This document shows, piece by piece, positions 27,272 to 37,800 of a stretch of DNA of 64,000 bases. Numbering within the stretch: position 1 is the first letter of the stretch; each line of letters begins with the position of its first letter. A model generated the notes under the pieces. It ran no database searches. It saw nothing but the letters and a program-made list of their open reading frames with translations, and was not told the origin of the DNA. The DNA comes from Thermocrispum municipale DSM 44069. GTDB lineage: Bacteria > Actinomycetota > Actinomycetes > Mycobacteriales > Pseudonocardiaceae. Position numbers and translations under genes: made by a program. The stretch spans positions 283,599 through 347,598 of the forward strand of contig NZ_ATYT01000005.1 in the NCBI RefSeq assembly GCF_000427825.1, written 5' to 3'.

Positions 27272-28492
27272 ATGGAGACCAGCTGGAAGACTGCTAGCCC
27301 TGCCGTTGCCCCCGACCAGGCTGCCGCGAGCGCCGCGGCGCCGGCAACCAACGAGGAGATCTTCGCGGGTCACCTCGGGGGCAAGCTGGGCGTAGCGGCG
27401 ACCAGGCCGATCTCCGATTCCCGCGAGCTTTCCATCGCCTACACGCCCGGCGTGGCCAAGGTTTCCACGGCGATCGCCGAGGACGCCCGGTTGGCCGCGC
27501 GGTACACGTGGGCACATCGCCTGGTGGTCGTGGTCAGCGACGGCACCGCGGTGCTGGGTCTGGGAGACATCGGTGCGAGCGCATCGCTGCCCGTGATGGA
27601 GGGCAAGGCGGTGCTGTTCAAGACGTTCGGTGGGCTGGACTCGATTCCGCTGGTGCTGGACACCACCGACGTCGACGAGATCGTGGAGACGCTGGTGCGG
27701 TTGCGGCCGTCGTTCGGCGCGGTCAACCTCGAGGACGTCGCCGCGCCCCGGTGCTTCGAGCTCGAGGCCAAGCTGATCGACGCGCTGGACTGCCCGGTCA
27801 TGCACGACGACCAGCACGGCACGGCGATCGTGGTGCTCGCCGCGCTGCGCGGGGCCAACCAGGTGCTCGGTCGGGATCTGGGCAAGCAGCGGGTGGTGAT
27901 CTCCGGTGCCGGGGCGGCCGGGGTCGCCTGCGCGAAGATCCTGCTGTCCGCCGGGGTCGGGGACATCACGGTGCTGGACTCCCGCGGCATCATCCACGTC
28001 GGCCGGGACGGGCTGACGCCGGTGAAGCAGGAGCTGGCGTGGTCGACCAACAAGGCCGGGCTCACCGGCGGGTTGCCCGAGGCGATGGACGGCGCCGACG
28101 TGTTCATCGGCCTGTCCGGCGCCACGATCGAGGAGACGCTGCTGAAGACGATGGCGGACGACCCGATCGTGTTCGCGCTGTCCAACCCGGATCCGGAGGT
28201 CCACCCGGAGGTGGCGGCGCAGTACGCGGCGGTCGTGGCCACCGGGCGCAGCGACTTCCCGAACCAGATCAACAACGTGCTGGCCTTCCCCGGCGTGTTC
28301 CGGGGTGCGCTGGACGCCGGTGCGCGGGCGATCACCGACGAGATGAAGCTGGCCGCCGCGGACGCCATCGCCGACGTGGCGGCGGAAGAGCTCGCCGTGG
28401 ACAAGATCGTGCCGAGCGCGCTCGACCCCCGGGTCGGGCCCGCGGTGGCCGCCGCGGTGGCGCAGGCGGCCAAGGACTCCGGGGTGGCTTGA
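27272..28492 (+). CDS. NAD(P)-dependent malic enzyme
   Basis: 406-residue short-form malic enzyme: oxidative decarboxylation of malate to pyruvate with Mg or Mn. After a low-complexity Ala/Pro N-terminus the family begins at ELSIAYTPGVAKVSTAIAED. Then DGTAVLGLGDIGASASLPVMEGK with substrate and metal residues, FGAVNLEDVAAPRCFELE, the CPVMHDDQHGTAIVVLAAL metal-binding segment, the Rossmann motif VVISGAGAAGVACAKILL, and FALSNPDPEVHPE with FPNQINNVLAFPGVFRGALD. ATG at 27272 follows AGGAATTCGTC. It supplies NAD(P)H and pyruvate. A terminator follows. Confidence 0.94.
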   Translation: METSWKTASPAVAPDQAAASAAAPATNEEIFAGHLGGKLGVAATRPISDSRELSIAYTPGVAKVSTAIAEDARLAARYTWAHRLVVVVSDGTAVLGLGDIGASASLPVMEGKAVLFKTFGGLDSIPLVLDTTDVDEIVETLVRLRPSFGAVNLEDVAAPRCFELEAKLIDALDCPVMHDDQHGTAIVVLAALRGANQVLGRDLGKQRVVISGAGAAGVACAKILLSAGVGDITVLDSRGIIHVGRDGLTPVKQELAWSTNKAGLTGGLPEAMDGADVFIGLSGATIEETLLKTMADDPIVFALSNPDPEVHPEVAAQYAAVVATGRSDFPNQINNVLAFPGVFRGALDAGARAITDEMKLAAADAIADVAAEELAVDKIVPSALDPRVGPAVAAAVAQAAKDSGVA

Positions 28493-28515
28493 CGCCCTCC
28501 GGCAACGGCAAGTAG

Positions 28516-28549
28516 GCGGCCGGCCAGCACGTTGTTGCTGGTCGGCCGC
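28516..28549 (+). terminator. Terminator after the malic enzyme gene
   Basis: 14-bp stem with one G-T pair (GCGGCCGGCCAGCA / TGCTGGTCGGCCGC), 6-base loop, 23 bases after the stop. Confidence 0.8.
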
Positions 28550-28947
28550 TGCTTTGCGGGTCCGCCGCCGGGCGAATTCGCGGCTTCGGTACTGGTCCTT
28601 TCGGACCTGTGTCGCTACTCCGAACAGTGCAACGCGCTGCGCCCTTCTGCGGTAACTGACGGCGTGTGTCGTCAGCTCGCCATGCGTGATTTTCCCATTT
28701 ACGCATGCCTCTCGGGCCGCCCGGACTTTGTGTAGTGCGGGCATGACCTTGGGTGATGGCTGCTGGTCGGGATTCTCGACGTGACTCGACTATTCGGACG
28801 AGCCACGTACACAGAACGGGCCTCTTATCAAGGACTGTTTTGCGCTAACCGCGCAGACCTAATCTTGATCACCACGTTCGACCGAACGTGATCAACCCCG
28901 AGAAATGCGGGCCCCGTGGCGCGCATTTGCCCTGCCTGGGAGGAACA
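28550..28947. other. Intergenic leader of the subtilisin gene with two inverted repeats
   Basis: About 400 bases without a convincing gene. CATGCGT at 28681-28687 pairs with ACGCATG at 28701-28707 (13-base loop). Nearer the gene, TTGATCAC-CACGTTCG at 28865-28880 faces CGAACGTGATCAA at 28883-28895: an 8-bp perfect inner palindrome extended to 13 pairs with a 3-base bulge. The second repeat ends about 50 bases before the start codon, and is either an operator or a leader hairpin. Confidence 0.55.
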
Positions 28948-30501
28948 GTGAGACGGTCGATAGGGACGAAGGTCGCGGTGATCGGCGCTTCCGCGGCCCT
29001 CGCGGCGTTGGGCGGCCCAGCGGTCGCGTCCGCGGAAGAAGGCGTGATCCGCAACGCGGACAGCCCCAGCGCCATCGACGGCAGCTACATCGTGGTGCTC
29101 AAGGACGGCGTGTCGGCGTCGGCCGAGGCCACGGCGGCCGCTGAGCAGTTCGACGCCAAGGTCACCCGTACCTTCAAGCACGCCCTGCGCGGGTACGCGG
29201 CGAAGATGAGCGAGTCGGCCGCCAAGCGGCTGGCCGCGGACCCGTCGGTGGCCTACGTCGAGCAGAACCAGCGCGTCACGGCGACCGAGGACCAGCTCAA
29301 CCCGCCGTCGTGGGGCCAGGACCGGGTCGACCAGCGCGACCTGCCGCTGGACGACAAGTACAGCTACTCCACGACGGCGAGCAACGTCACCGCGTACATC
29401 ATCGACACCGGTATCCGCACGTCGCATGAAGACTTCGAGGGCCGCGCGACCTGGGGTACCAACACCGTCGACAGCAACAACACCGACTGCAACGGCCACG
29501 GTACGCACGTGGCGGGCACCGTCGGTGGCGAGTCCTACGGCCTGGCCAAGGACGTCGATCTGGTCGCGGTGAAGGTGCTCGACTGCTCCGGTTCGGGCAC
29601 CTACGACGGCGTGATCGCCGGCATCGACTGGGTCACCAGCCACCACCAGTCCGGCCAGCCCGCAGTGGCGAACATGAGCCTCGGCGGCCCCGCCTCCCAG
29701 GCCGTGGACGACGCGGTGAAGCGCTCGATCGACGACGGCGTGACGTATGCGATCGCGGCGGGCAACGACTACGGCGCGGATGCGTGTGGCACGTCGCCGG
29801 CGCGGACCCCGGAGGCCATCACGGTCGGATCGACCACGAGCACCGACGCCCGGTCCGACTTCTCCAACGTGGGTAGCTGCCTGGACATCTTCGCTCCGGG
29901 CTCGAACATCACGTCGGCGTGGATCGGGTCGGACTCCGACTCGCGGGCGATCAGCGGAACGTCGATGGCGACCCCGCACGTGGCGGGCGCGGCCGCGCTG
30001 TACCTGGCCGACAACCCGTCGGCCTCCCCGCAGACGGTTCGGGACCACCTGGTCTCGAACGGCTCGCAGGGCAAGGTGAGCAACCCTGGCTCGGGTTCGC
30101 CGAACGTGCTGCTCTACACCGGCAGCGGTGGCAGCACCGACCCGGAGCCGGGCAGCTGCAGCGGCACGAACGACACCGATGTGGCGATCCCGGACGCGGG
30201 CAGCGCGGTGACCAGCACGATCACGCTGTCCAACTGCAACCGGAACGCCTCGTCGTCGGCGAAGGTCGCGGTGGACATCAAGCACACCTACCGCGGTGAC
30301 CTCGTGGTCGATCTGATCTCGCCGACCGGTGCGGTGATCAACCTGAAGTCGTCCGACGGCTGGGACGGCGCGGACAACGTCTCCACCACCTACACCAAGA
30401 ACCTGTCGACCTACTCGGCCGACGGCGCCTGGAAGCTGCGGGTGAGGGACGTCTACCGCGGTGACACCGGCTACATCGACAGCTGGAGCATCACCAACTG
30501 A
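28948..30501 (+). CDS. Secreted S8 subtilisin-like serine protease with P domain
   Basis: 517-residue extracellular protease. The GTG at 28948 (GGGAGGAACA just upstream) gives a signal peptide MRRSIGTKVAVIGASAALAA cut after AVASA. An I9 inhibitor propeptide (about 50-120, GSYIVVLKDGVSASAEATAA) is followed by the peptidase domain (about 125-400) of the proteinase K type: Asp in YIIDTGIRTSH, His in NGHGTHVAGTVGG, oxyanion Asn in AIAAGNDYG, Ser in ISGTSMATPHVAGAA. After a Gly/Ser linker comes a proprotein-convertase P domain (about 415-517, ending GYIDSWSIT). It is probably autoprocessed after export, with the P domain aiding stability or substrate binding. Confidence 0.95.
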   Translation: MRRSIGTKVAVIGASAALAALGGPAVASAEEGVIRNADSPSAIDGSYIVVLKDGVSASAEATAAAEQFDAKVTRTFKHALRGYAAKMSESAAKRLAADPSVAYVEQNQRVTATEDQLNPPSWGQDRVDQRDLPLDDKYSYSTTASNVTAYIIDTGIRTSHEDFEGRATWGTNTVDSNNTDCNGHGTHVAGTVGGESYGLAKDVDLVAVKVLDCSGSGTYDGVIAGIDWVTSHHQSGQPAVANMSLGGPASQAVDDAVKRSIDDGVTYAIAAGNDYGADACGTSPARTPEAITVGSTTSTDARSDFSNVGSCLDIFAPGSNITSAWIGSDSDSRAISGTSMATPHVAGAAALYLADNPSASPQTVRDHLVSNGSQGKVSNPGSGSPNVLLYTGSGGSTDPEPGSCSGTNDTDVAIPDAGSAVTSTITLSNCNRNASSSAKVAVDIKHTYRGDLVVDLISPTGAVINLKSSDGWDGADNVSTTYTKNLSTYSADGAWKLRVRDVYRGDTGYIDSWSITN

Positions 30502-30521
30502 GTTTCTCTTCCGCCCTGACC

Positions 30522-30554
30522 GGCCGCTGGTCTTCCGTCGGGAGGCCAGCGGCC
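30522..30554 (+). terminator. Terminator after the protease gene
   Basis: GGCCGCTGG / CCAGCGGCC 9-bp stem, 15-base loop, followed by TTT, 20 bases after the stop. Confidence 0.7.
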
Positions 30555-30807
30555 TTTCCTGTCGGGACAGCAGCCACGCGTGGTTCGCAGGCCTTTCGGC
30601 AGCGTCACGACCGCAGGTCGTCCCATGCGAGTGCCGCGCTGGAAGCAGCTGCGCTGCTGCGCGCATGAGAGAGCCCCGGCGCCGAGGGGGGGGAGGGGAC
30701 ACCGGGGCGTCAGCCAGTCCTGGGGGGTGACCGGCTGCCGATACCTTACCGTCCGGACGGTCGGGTGGCTAGACGATCACGGCAATGTGATGCCGAGTGT
30801 CCGCAAA
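30555..30807. other. Non-coding gap between the protease terminator and the 64-bp repeats
   Basis: About 250 bases including a long G-rich run (near 30680-30700). Nothing recognisable as a gene; the flanking genes are convergent so no promoter is required. Confidence 0.5.
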
Positions 30808-30999
30808 AGGGTTACCTGCCGCCCGCCCTGGGGCACCGCAACGGCGCACCGGCGGCCGAAAAGCCTGGTGAAGGGTTACCTGCCGCCCGCCTTGGGGCGC
30901 CGCAACGGCGCACCGGCGGCCGAAAAGCCTGGTGAAGGGTTACCTGCCGCCCGCCTTGGGGCGCCGCAACGGCGCACCGGCGGCCGAAAAGCCTGGTGG
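30808..30999. repeat. Three tandem copies of a 64-bp unit downstream of kgd
   Basis: Units start at 30808, 30872 and 30936. Units 2 and 3 appear identical and unit 1 differs at a few positions. Each begins AGGGTTACCTGCC, contains the hairpin-forming GGCGCCGCAACGGCGC, and ends near AAAAGCCTGGTGA. The period of 64 is not a multiple of three and no protein family is encoded. It lies in the 3' region between convergent genes. Probably a replicated 3'-end hairpin element of the kgd transcript. Confidence 0.9.
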
Positions 31000-31029
31000 C
31001 CGGCCACGCCGAGCGCGACCGGCCACCAG
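30993..31029 (-). terminator. Terminator after kgd
   Basis: Perfect 11-bp stem CTGGTGGCCGG / CCGGCCACCAG with a 15-base loop, 18 bases beyond the kgd stop on the minus strand. Confidence 0.75.
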
Positions 31030-31046
31030 CTGATGCCGAACCAGGT

Positions 31047-34000
31047 TTACTCGAATGCCTTGGCGATGAGCGCCTTCTGCTCCACCTCGTGCACCTTGCT
31101 GGACCCGGTGGCCGGCGCCGCCATCGGACGCCGGGACACCAGGTCGAGCGGCCTGGTGAACACGTCCGGCAGCCGCCGCGGCAGGTTGAGTCCGAAGAAC
31201 GGCCAGGCGCCCTGGTTCTCCGGCTCCTCCTGCACCCACACGACGCGCTCGGCGTTGGTGTAGCGCGACATCGCCGCCCGCAGCTTGTCCTTCGGCAGCG
31301 GGTAGTACTGCTCGATGCGGACCAGCGCCACGTCGTCCCTGCCGCGCTTGGCCCGCTCGGCGGCCAGCTCCCAGTAGAGCTTGCCGGAGGTGAGCAGCAC
31401 CTTGCTGACCTTCGCCGGGTCGACCTGGTCGTCGTCGATGACCGACAGGAACTTCGACGGCTCGGTGAAGTCGTCGAGCTGGGACACCGCCGCCTTGTTG
31501 CGCAGCATCGACTTCGGCGTGAACACGATCAGTGGCCGGTTCACCCCGTCCAGCGCGTGGCGGCGCAGCAGGTGGAAGTAGTTCGCCGGGGTGGACGGCA
31601 CCGCCACCGTCATCGAGTGCTCCGCGCACAGCTGCAGGAAGCGCTCGATGCGGCCGGAGGTGTGGTCCGGGCCCTGGCCCTCGTGTCCGTGCGGCAGCAG
31701 CAGCACCACGTCGGACAGCTGGCCCCACTTCGCCTCGCCGGACGAGATGTACTCGTCGATGACGGTCTGCGCACCGTTGACGAAGTCGCCGAACTGCGCC
31801 TCCCACATCACCAGCGCTTCGGAGTTGGCCACCGAGTAGCCGTACTCGAAGCCGACCGCGGCGTACTCCGACAGCGCCGAGTCGTAGATCATCACCCGGC
31901 CCTGGTCCTCGCTCAGGTGCTGCAGCGGCGCGTACTCCTCGCCGGTCTTGCGGTCGATGAGCACCGCGTGCCGCTGGGTGAACGTGCCGCGCCGGGAGTC
32001 CTGTCCGGACAGCCGGACCAGCCTGCCGTCCAGCGCCAGCGAGCCGAACGCGATCAGCTCGGCGAACGCCCAGTCGATGTTGCCTTCGCGGGACATCTTG
32101 TAGCGGCGTTCCAGCACCGGCTTGACCCTCGGGTGCGGGGTGAAGCCCTCCGGCAGGTTGACGAACGCGTCGCCGATCCGCTCGATGGTCTTCCGATCGA
32201 TCGCGGTCGGCACCTGCGCAGGCACCTGCTGGTGCCCCTCGACCGACGGGCTCGCCTTGATCGGGTGCTTCTCCAGCTCGCGCACTTCGTTGAAGACGTG
32301 TTCCAGCTGGCTGGAGAAGTCCCGCAGCGCGGTCTCGGCTTCCTCGACCGAGATGTCACCCCGCCCGATCAGCGCCTCGGTGTAGGTCTTCCGGACGCTG
32401 CGCTTGGAGTCGATGATCTCGTACATCTTCGGCTGGGTGATCGACGGGTCGTCACCCTCGTTGTGGCCGCGCCGCCGGTAGCAGATCATGTCGATCACGA
32501 CGTCCTTGTTGAACGCCTGGCGGTACTCCACGGCCAGCTTGGCCGCCCAGCACGCCGCCTCCGGGTCGTCCCCGTTGACGTGGAACACCGGCGCTTCGAT
32601 GATCTTGGCGACGTCGGTGGCGTACTGCGAGGACCGCGAGTGCTCCGGGGCGGTGGTGAAGCCGACCTGGTTGTTGATCACCACGTGCACGGTGCCGCCG
32701 GTGCGGTAGCCGCGCAGCATCGCCAGGTTCAGCGTCTCGGCCACCACGCCCTGGCCGGCGAACGCGGCGTCGCCGTGCAGCAGGACCGGCAGCACGGTGA
32801 ACGCGCCCTGCCCCTTGTTCAGCAGGTCCTGCTTGGCGCGCACGATGCCTTCCAGCACCGGGTCGACCGTCTCCAGGTGCGACGGGTTGGCGGTCAGCGT
32901 CACCTTGGTCTCGCCGTCGCCGAACATGCGGAAGTACTTGCCTTCCGCGCCCAGGTGGTACTTCACGTCACCCGAGCCGTGCGCCTGCCCCGGGTCCAGG
33001 TTGCCCTCGAACTCCTGGAAGATCTGGCTGATCGGCTTGCCGACGATGTTGGCCAGCACGTTCAGCCTGCCGCGGTGCGGCATACCGATGACGACCTCGT
33101 CCAGCTCGTGCTCGGCCGCCTTGTCCAGGATGGTGTCCAGCAGCGGGATGGCCGTCTCCGCGCCTTCCAGCGAGAATCGCTTCTGCCCGACGTACTTGGT
33201 CTGCAGGAACGTCTCGAACGCCTCGGCCGCGTTCAGCTTGCTCAGGATGTACTTCTGCTCGCCGGGCGACGGCTTCTGGTGCTTGACCTCGATCCGCTCC
33301 TGCAGCCAGCGGCGCTCCTCCGGATCGATGATGTGCTGGTACTCCACGCCGACCGTGCGGCAGTAGGAGTCGCGCAGCACGCCGAGCACGTCGCGCAGCT
33401 TCATCCGCTGCTGGCCCGCGAAGCCGCCGACGGCGAACTCGCGGTCCAGGTCCCACAGCGTCAGGCCGTGCGAGAGGATGTCCAGGTCCTCGTGCCGACG
33501 CTGCCGGTAGTTCAGCGGGTCGGTGTCGGCCATCAGGTGGCCGCGCATCCGGTAGGCGTCGATCAGCTCGATGATCCGAGCGGTCTTGTCGACATCGCCG
33601 TCCGGGATGTCCTCCACCCAGCGGACCGGCTCGTACGGCAGCCGCAGCGACGTGAAGATGTCGTCGTAGAAGTTCTCCTCGCCGAGCAGCAGCTCGTGGA
33701 TCTTCTTCAGGAACTCACCGGACTCGGCGCCCTGGATGATCCGGTGGTCGTAGGTCGACGTCAGCGTCATGATCTTGGAGATGCCCAGGTCGGTCAGCGT
33801 CTTCTCGCTGGTGCCCTGGAACTGCGCCGGGTACTGCATGGCGCCGACGCCGATGATCGCGCCCTGACCCTTCTGCAACCGCGGCACCGAGTGGTTGGTG
33901 CCGATGCCGCCCGGGTTGGTCAACGAGATCGTGGTGCCCGCGAAGTCGTCCGCGGTCAGCTTGTTGGTGCGGGCCTTCTTGATGATCTCCTCGTAGGCCT

Positions 34001-34790
34001 GCCAGAACTCGAAGAACGTCATGTCCTCGACGCCCTTGATGGAGGCGACCACGAGGTTGCGCGCCCCGTCCTTGCCCTTCATGTCGATGGCCAGGCCGAG
34101 GTTGACGTGCTCCGGCGTGACGACGTGCGGCTTGCCGTCGATCTCTTCGTAGTGCCGGTTCATGTTCGGGAAGTGCTTCAGCGCCCGGATCATGGCGTAG
34201 CCGATCAGGTGCGTGAAGGAGATCTTCCCGCCGCGGGTGCGCTTGAGGTGGTTGTTGATGACGATCCGGTTGTCCGCCATCAGCTTCGCCGGGACCGCCC
34301 GCACGCTGGTGGCCGTCGGCACCTCCAGCGAAGCGTCCATGTTCTTGGCGATCGCCGCCGAGATCCCGCGCAGCACCTTGGCGTCCTTGCCGCTGTCCTT
34401 GGCGGCCTTTTCCGGCTTCGGCTCTTGCTTGGCGGGTGCCTGCTGCGCAGGCCGCTGTGCCTGCTGCTGAGCGGGCTGCTGCTTGGGCGCGGCCGTCTGC
34501 GTGGCCTGCGGCGCAGGCTCGGCGGCCTTGGTCTGCTGCGGGGCCTGCGGCCAGGCCGGCTCAGCAGAGCCGGTGGATCGACCGCCGTTGGGTCGGCTGT
34601 CCGGGCGAGAGTCCGACGGCGCCTGACGCTTGGCGCTCGCCGCTCCGTCGCCGCCTTGCGTCGGCTTGAAGTCGGCGAAGAAGTCGTGCCAGGCGGCGTC
34701 GACCGATTGCGGGTCGGCGAGGAAACGCTCGTACATTTCCTCGACCATCCACTCGTTGGGACCGAACTGGGAGGCAGGACTGGTGGTCAC
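31047..34790 (-). CDS. kgd: Multifunctional 2-oxoglutarate dehydrogenase E1 / succinyltransferase (Kgd)
   Basis: 1247-residue actinobacterial Kgd/OdhA that joins the 2-oxoglutarate dehydrogenase E1 to an E2-like catalytic domain in the TCA cycle. N-terminal flexible segment [20 protein letters not shown], then a Pro/Gln/Ala linker (about 60-120). The E2-type acyltransferase domain (about 125-365) contains the active DHRIIQG. The E1 region (about 370-1247) has [16 protein letters not shown], the thiamine diphosphate [23 protein letters not shown] and [18 protein letters not shown] start at 34790. It lacks a lipoyl domain, as in mycobacteria, so the lipoyl carrier is provided by another E2. In mycobacteria it is controlled by the FHA protein GarA. 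Confidence 0.96.
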   Translation of the reverse strand: MTTSPASQFGPNEWMVEEMYERFLADPQSVDAAWHDFFADFKPTQGGDGAASAKRQAPSDSRPDSRPNGGRSTGSAEPAWPQAPQQTKAAEPAPQATQTAAPKQQPAQQQAQRPAQQAPAKQEPKPEKAAKDSGKDAKVLRGISAAIAKNMDASLEVPTATSVRAVPAKLMADNRIVINNHLKRTRGGKISFTHLIGYAMIRALKHFPNMNRHYEEIDGKPHVVTPEHVNLGLAIDMKGKDGARNLVVASIKGVEDMTFFEFWQAYEEIIKKARTNKLTADDFAGTTISLTNPGGIGTNHSVPRLQKGQGAIIGVGAMQYPAQFQGTSEKTLTDLGISKIMTLTSTYDHRIIQGAESGEFLKKIHELLLGEENFYDDIFTSLRLPYEPVRWVEDIPDGDVDKTARIIELIDAYRMRGHLMADTDPLNYRQRRHEDLDILSHGLTLWDLDREFAVGGFAGQQRMKLRDVLGVLRDSYCRTVGVEYQHIIDPEERRWLQERIEVKHQKPSPGEQKYILSKLNAAEAFETFLQTKYVGQKRFSLEGAETAIPLLDTILDKAAEHELDEVVIGMPHRGRLNVLANIVGKPISQIFQEFEGNLDPGQAHGSGDVKYHLGAEGKYFRMFGDGETKVTLTANPSHLETVDPVLEGIVRAKQDLLNKGQGAFTVLPVLLHGDAAFAGQGVVAETLNLAMLRGYRTGGTVHVVINNQVGFTTAPEHSRSSQYATDVAKIIEAPVFHVNGDDPEAACWAAKLAVEYRQAFNKDVVIDMICYRRRGHNEGDDPSITQPKMYEIIDSKRSVRKTYTEALIGRGDISVEEAETALRDFSSQLEHVFNEVRELEKHPIKASPSVEGHQQVPAQVPTAIDRKTIERIGDAFVNLPEGFTPHPRVKPVLERRYKMSREGNIDWAFAELIAFGSLALDGRLVRLSGQDSRRGTFTQRHAVLIDRKTGEEYAPLQHLSEDQGRVMIYDSALSEYAAVGFEYGYSVANSEALVMWEAQFGDFVNGAQTVIDEYISSGEAKWGQLSDVVLLLPHGHEGQGPDHTSGRIERFLQLCAEHSMTVAVPSTPANYFHLLRRHALDGVNRPLIVFTPKSMLRNKAAVSQLDDFTEPSKFLSVIDDDQVDPAKVSKVLLTSGKLYWELAAERAKRGRDDVALVRIEQYYPLPKDKLRAAMSRYTNAERVVWVQEEPENQGAWPFFGLNLPRRLPDVFTRPLDLVSRRPMAAPATGSSKVHEVEQKALIAKAFE

Positions 34791-34875
34791 GACTGAGATT
34801 CGCCTCTATCCGTGAGCTCGTAGTAACCGGAATGCACAGCTTGCGCCACCTCCAGGCTAACCCGTGACAAATCAT

Positions 34876-37800
34876 TTAGTTGCCTGGGATCACTGGCAGA
34901 GATTCACGTTCGGCCGCGCACCAGAACCGGGCATACGGTCCATCCGACGCGAGCAGCTCGGCATGCGTCCCGACCTGCGCAATTCGGCCGTGTTCCAGCA
35001 CGACGATGCGATCCGCCCGTGCCGCGGTGGCCAGGCGGTGCGCGACCACGACGGTGGTGCGTGACCGGGAGACCGCTTCGCTCGCGGCGAGCACGGCCGC
35101 TTCGGTCGCCGGATCCAACGCCGCGGTGGCCTCGTCGAGCAGCAGGATGTCGGGGTCGACCAGCTCGGCACGGGCCAGCGCGATGAGCTGCCGCTGCCCG
35201 GAGGAGAGGTTCTGGCCTCGTTCCCCGACCTGCTGGTGGAACCCGTGCGGCAGCGCGGCCACGGCAGGCAACGCGCCGACGGCGCGCACGGCGGCTTCCA
35301 CTTCCGCGTCACTGGCGTCGGGACGGGCGTAGCGCACGTTGTCGGCGATCGTGCCGGAGAACAGGTGGGCTTCCTGCGGCACGATGCCCATGCGACTACG
35401 CAGTGCCGCCAGGTCGTAGTCGCGGACGTCGACGCCGTCGATGAGCACCCGGCCGGAGCCGACGTCGTAGAAGCGCGCCAGCAGCTTGACCACGGTGGAC
35501 TTGCCCGCGCCGGTGGCGCCGACCAGCGCGACCGTCTCGCCGGGCGCGATGCGCAGGTCGACGTCGTGCAGCGCAGGTTCGTCGGTGCCGGGGTAGGTGA
35601 ACGACACGTTGTCGAACCGCACCTCACCGCGCAGCCGCTCGGGCACCTCGACCGGTGTCGCGGGCGGTGGGACCGAGCTGCGCGTGGCGAGCAGGTCCCC
35701 GATGCGGTTCAGGCCGACCTTGGCCTGCTGGTAGCTGTCGAAGATGCTGGACAGCTCCTGGATGGGGGAGAAGAACATCGTCAGGTACAGCAGGAAGGCC
35801 ATCAGCACGCCGGGCGTGAGCTCGTCGACCGCCACCCGGTTGGTGCCGACGTAGAGCACGACGGCCTCCACCACCTGCGACAGCAGCGAGACGAACGGGA
35901 AGTACGTGGCGATGTAGCGCTGCGCCCGCAGCCTGGAGCGCCGGTAGGCGTCGCTGCGGTCGGCGAACGCGCGCGCCGAGTGCTTCTCGCGCGTGTACGC
36001 CTGCGCGACCCGCAGACCGGTGACGTTCTCCTGCATGTCGGCGTTGACGACGCTGACGCGTTCCCGGGCTTCGGTGTAGGCGCGCGACGACTTCTGCCGG
36101 AAGATCACGGTGGCCACGATGAGCACGGGCATCACGGCCATGGTGATCAGCGCCAGCGGCACGTCGGTGATCAGCAGTGCGCCCGCGATACCGACCAGGG
36201 TGAGCACGCTGACCACGGCGCGGGCCAGCCCGGTCTGCAGGAACGTGGACAGCGCGTCCACGTCCGTGGTCATCCGGGTCATGATCTTGCCGGCCAGTTC
36301 GCGCTCGAAGTAGTCCAGCCCGAGCCGTTGCAGGTGCGCATAACACCGGACGCGCAGCAGGTACAGCACGCTCTCCCCGGCGCGGGCGGTCACCACGGTC
36401 TGGGCGGCGATCACCGCCCAGTTGGCCAGCGCGATCAGCGCCCCGAACCCGGCGACCACCAACACCACGGTCAACGAACCGGCGACGACGCCGTCGTCGA
36501 CGCCGACCCGGAACAGCGACGGCATGGCCACCGTGGCCAGTGCGTCCGCGGCGACCAACCCGACGGCGGCGAGCAGCAGCCACCGCACCGGGTGCAGCAG
36601 GCGCGACAGCCGGAAGTTCGGGTCGTCGGCGGTCGGGTCGAGCCCCGCGATGCGCGGTTGATCCTGCGCCGGCGGCAGCGCACGCACCTTCTCGAGCAGC
36701 TCCGGCGTCGGCGGGACGTTGAAGCGCGCGCCCGGGCCGCCGCGCCCGACCGTCGGCTCCGGCGCGGCACGGTTCTCCGCGACGGCCGCCAGGCGGTCGA
36801 CCTCGTCCTGCTCCGAGCGCGGCCACAGCCGGCCGCTGACACCGGCCCCGTTGCCGCTCACCGCAGGCATGGCCGTGGGGTGCTCGATGTCGTCTTCCGG
36901 GCCGGCGATCAGTTCGCGGAACAGTGCACAGCGCTCCCGCAGCTCGGCTTCGGTGCCGACGTCAACGACCCGCCCGGCGTCCAACACGGCGATCCGATCG
37001 GCCAACGCCAGCGACGAGCGGCGGTGCGCGATCAGCAGCGTGGTCCGGTCCTTGGTGACGGTGTGCAGGGTGGCGTGAATGGCGGCTTCGGTGCTCGCGT
37101 CGACGGCGGAGGTGGCGTCGTCGAGCAGCAGGACCCTCGGGTCGGTCAGCAGCGCCCTCGCCAGCGCCAGGCGTTGCCGCTGACCACCGGAGAGCGTCAG
37201 CCCGCGCTCGCCGACCACCGTCTCGTAGCCGTCGGGCAGGTCCTCGATGAACTCGTGCGCCTGCGCGGCCTTCGCCGCGGCGACGACTTCCTCGTCGGTG
37301 GCGTCGGGGCGACCATAGGCGATGTTGTCCCGGACCGAGGTGGAGAACAAGAACGCTTCCTCGAACACCACCCCGATCGCGCGCCGCAGATCGTTGAGCC
37401 GCAGGTCGCGCACGTCCACCCCGCCGACCTCGATCCGGCCCTCGTGCACGTCGTAGAACCGGGGGAGCAGCAGCGACACCGTCGACTTGCCCGAGCCCGC
37501 GGTGCCGACCAACGCCACCGTCTCGCCCGGGTCGACGTGCAGCGACACCCCGTCGAGCACTTTGTCCTCGCGGGTGTAGCCGAAGCTGACGTCGGTCAGC
37601 CGTACCGACAGCGGGCCGGACGGCAGTTCGCGTGGCTCGTCCGGGTCGGTCACCTCGGGCTGGGCGTCGATCAGTTCGTACACCCGCTCGGCGCCCGCGC
37701 GGGCGATCTGCGCCTGGATGATCAGGCTGGTGACCATCCGGGCGGGCGAGACCAGCCCGGCGACGTAGGACGCGAACGCCACGAACGTGCCGAGCGAGAC

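Noticed and set aside
28532..28735. 67-codon frame after the malic enzyme terminator
   Set aside because: No family and it overlaps terminator and inverted repeats.
30808..30999. Considered as a CRISPR array because of three regular repeats
   Set aside because: Units are contiguous 64-bp tandem copies with no variable spacers and no cas genes nearby.
30580..31263. 227-codon plus-strand frame across the 64-bp repeats and kgd end
   Set aside because: The repeat period is not divisible by three, so each unit is read in a different frame; it also runs into kgd antisense.
30996..34796. 1266-codon open frame antisense to kgd
   Set aside because: Mirror frame of Kgd with low-complexity Leu/Val/Arg sequence; no family resemblance.
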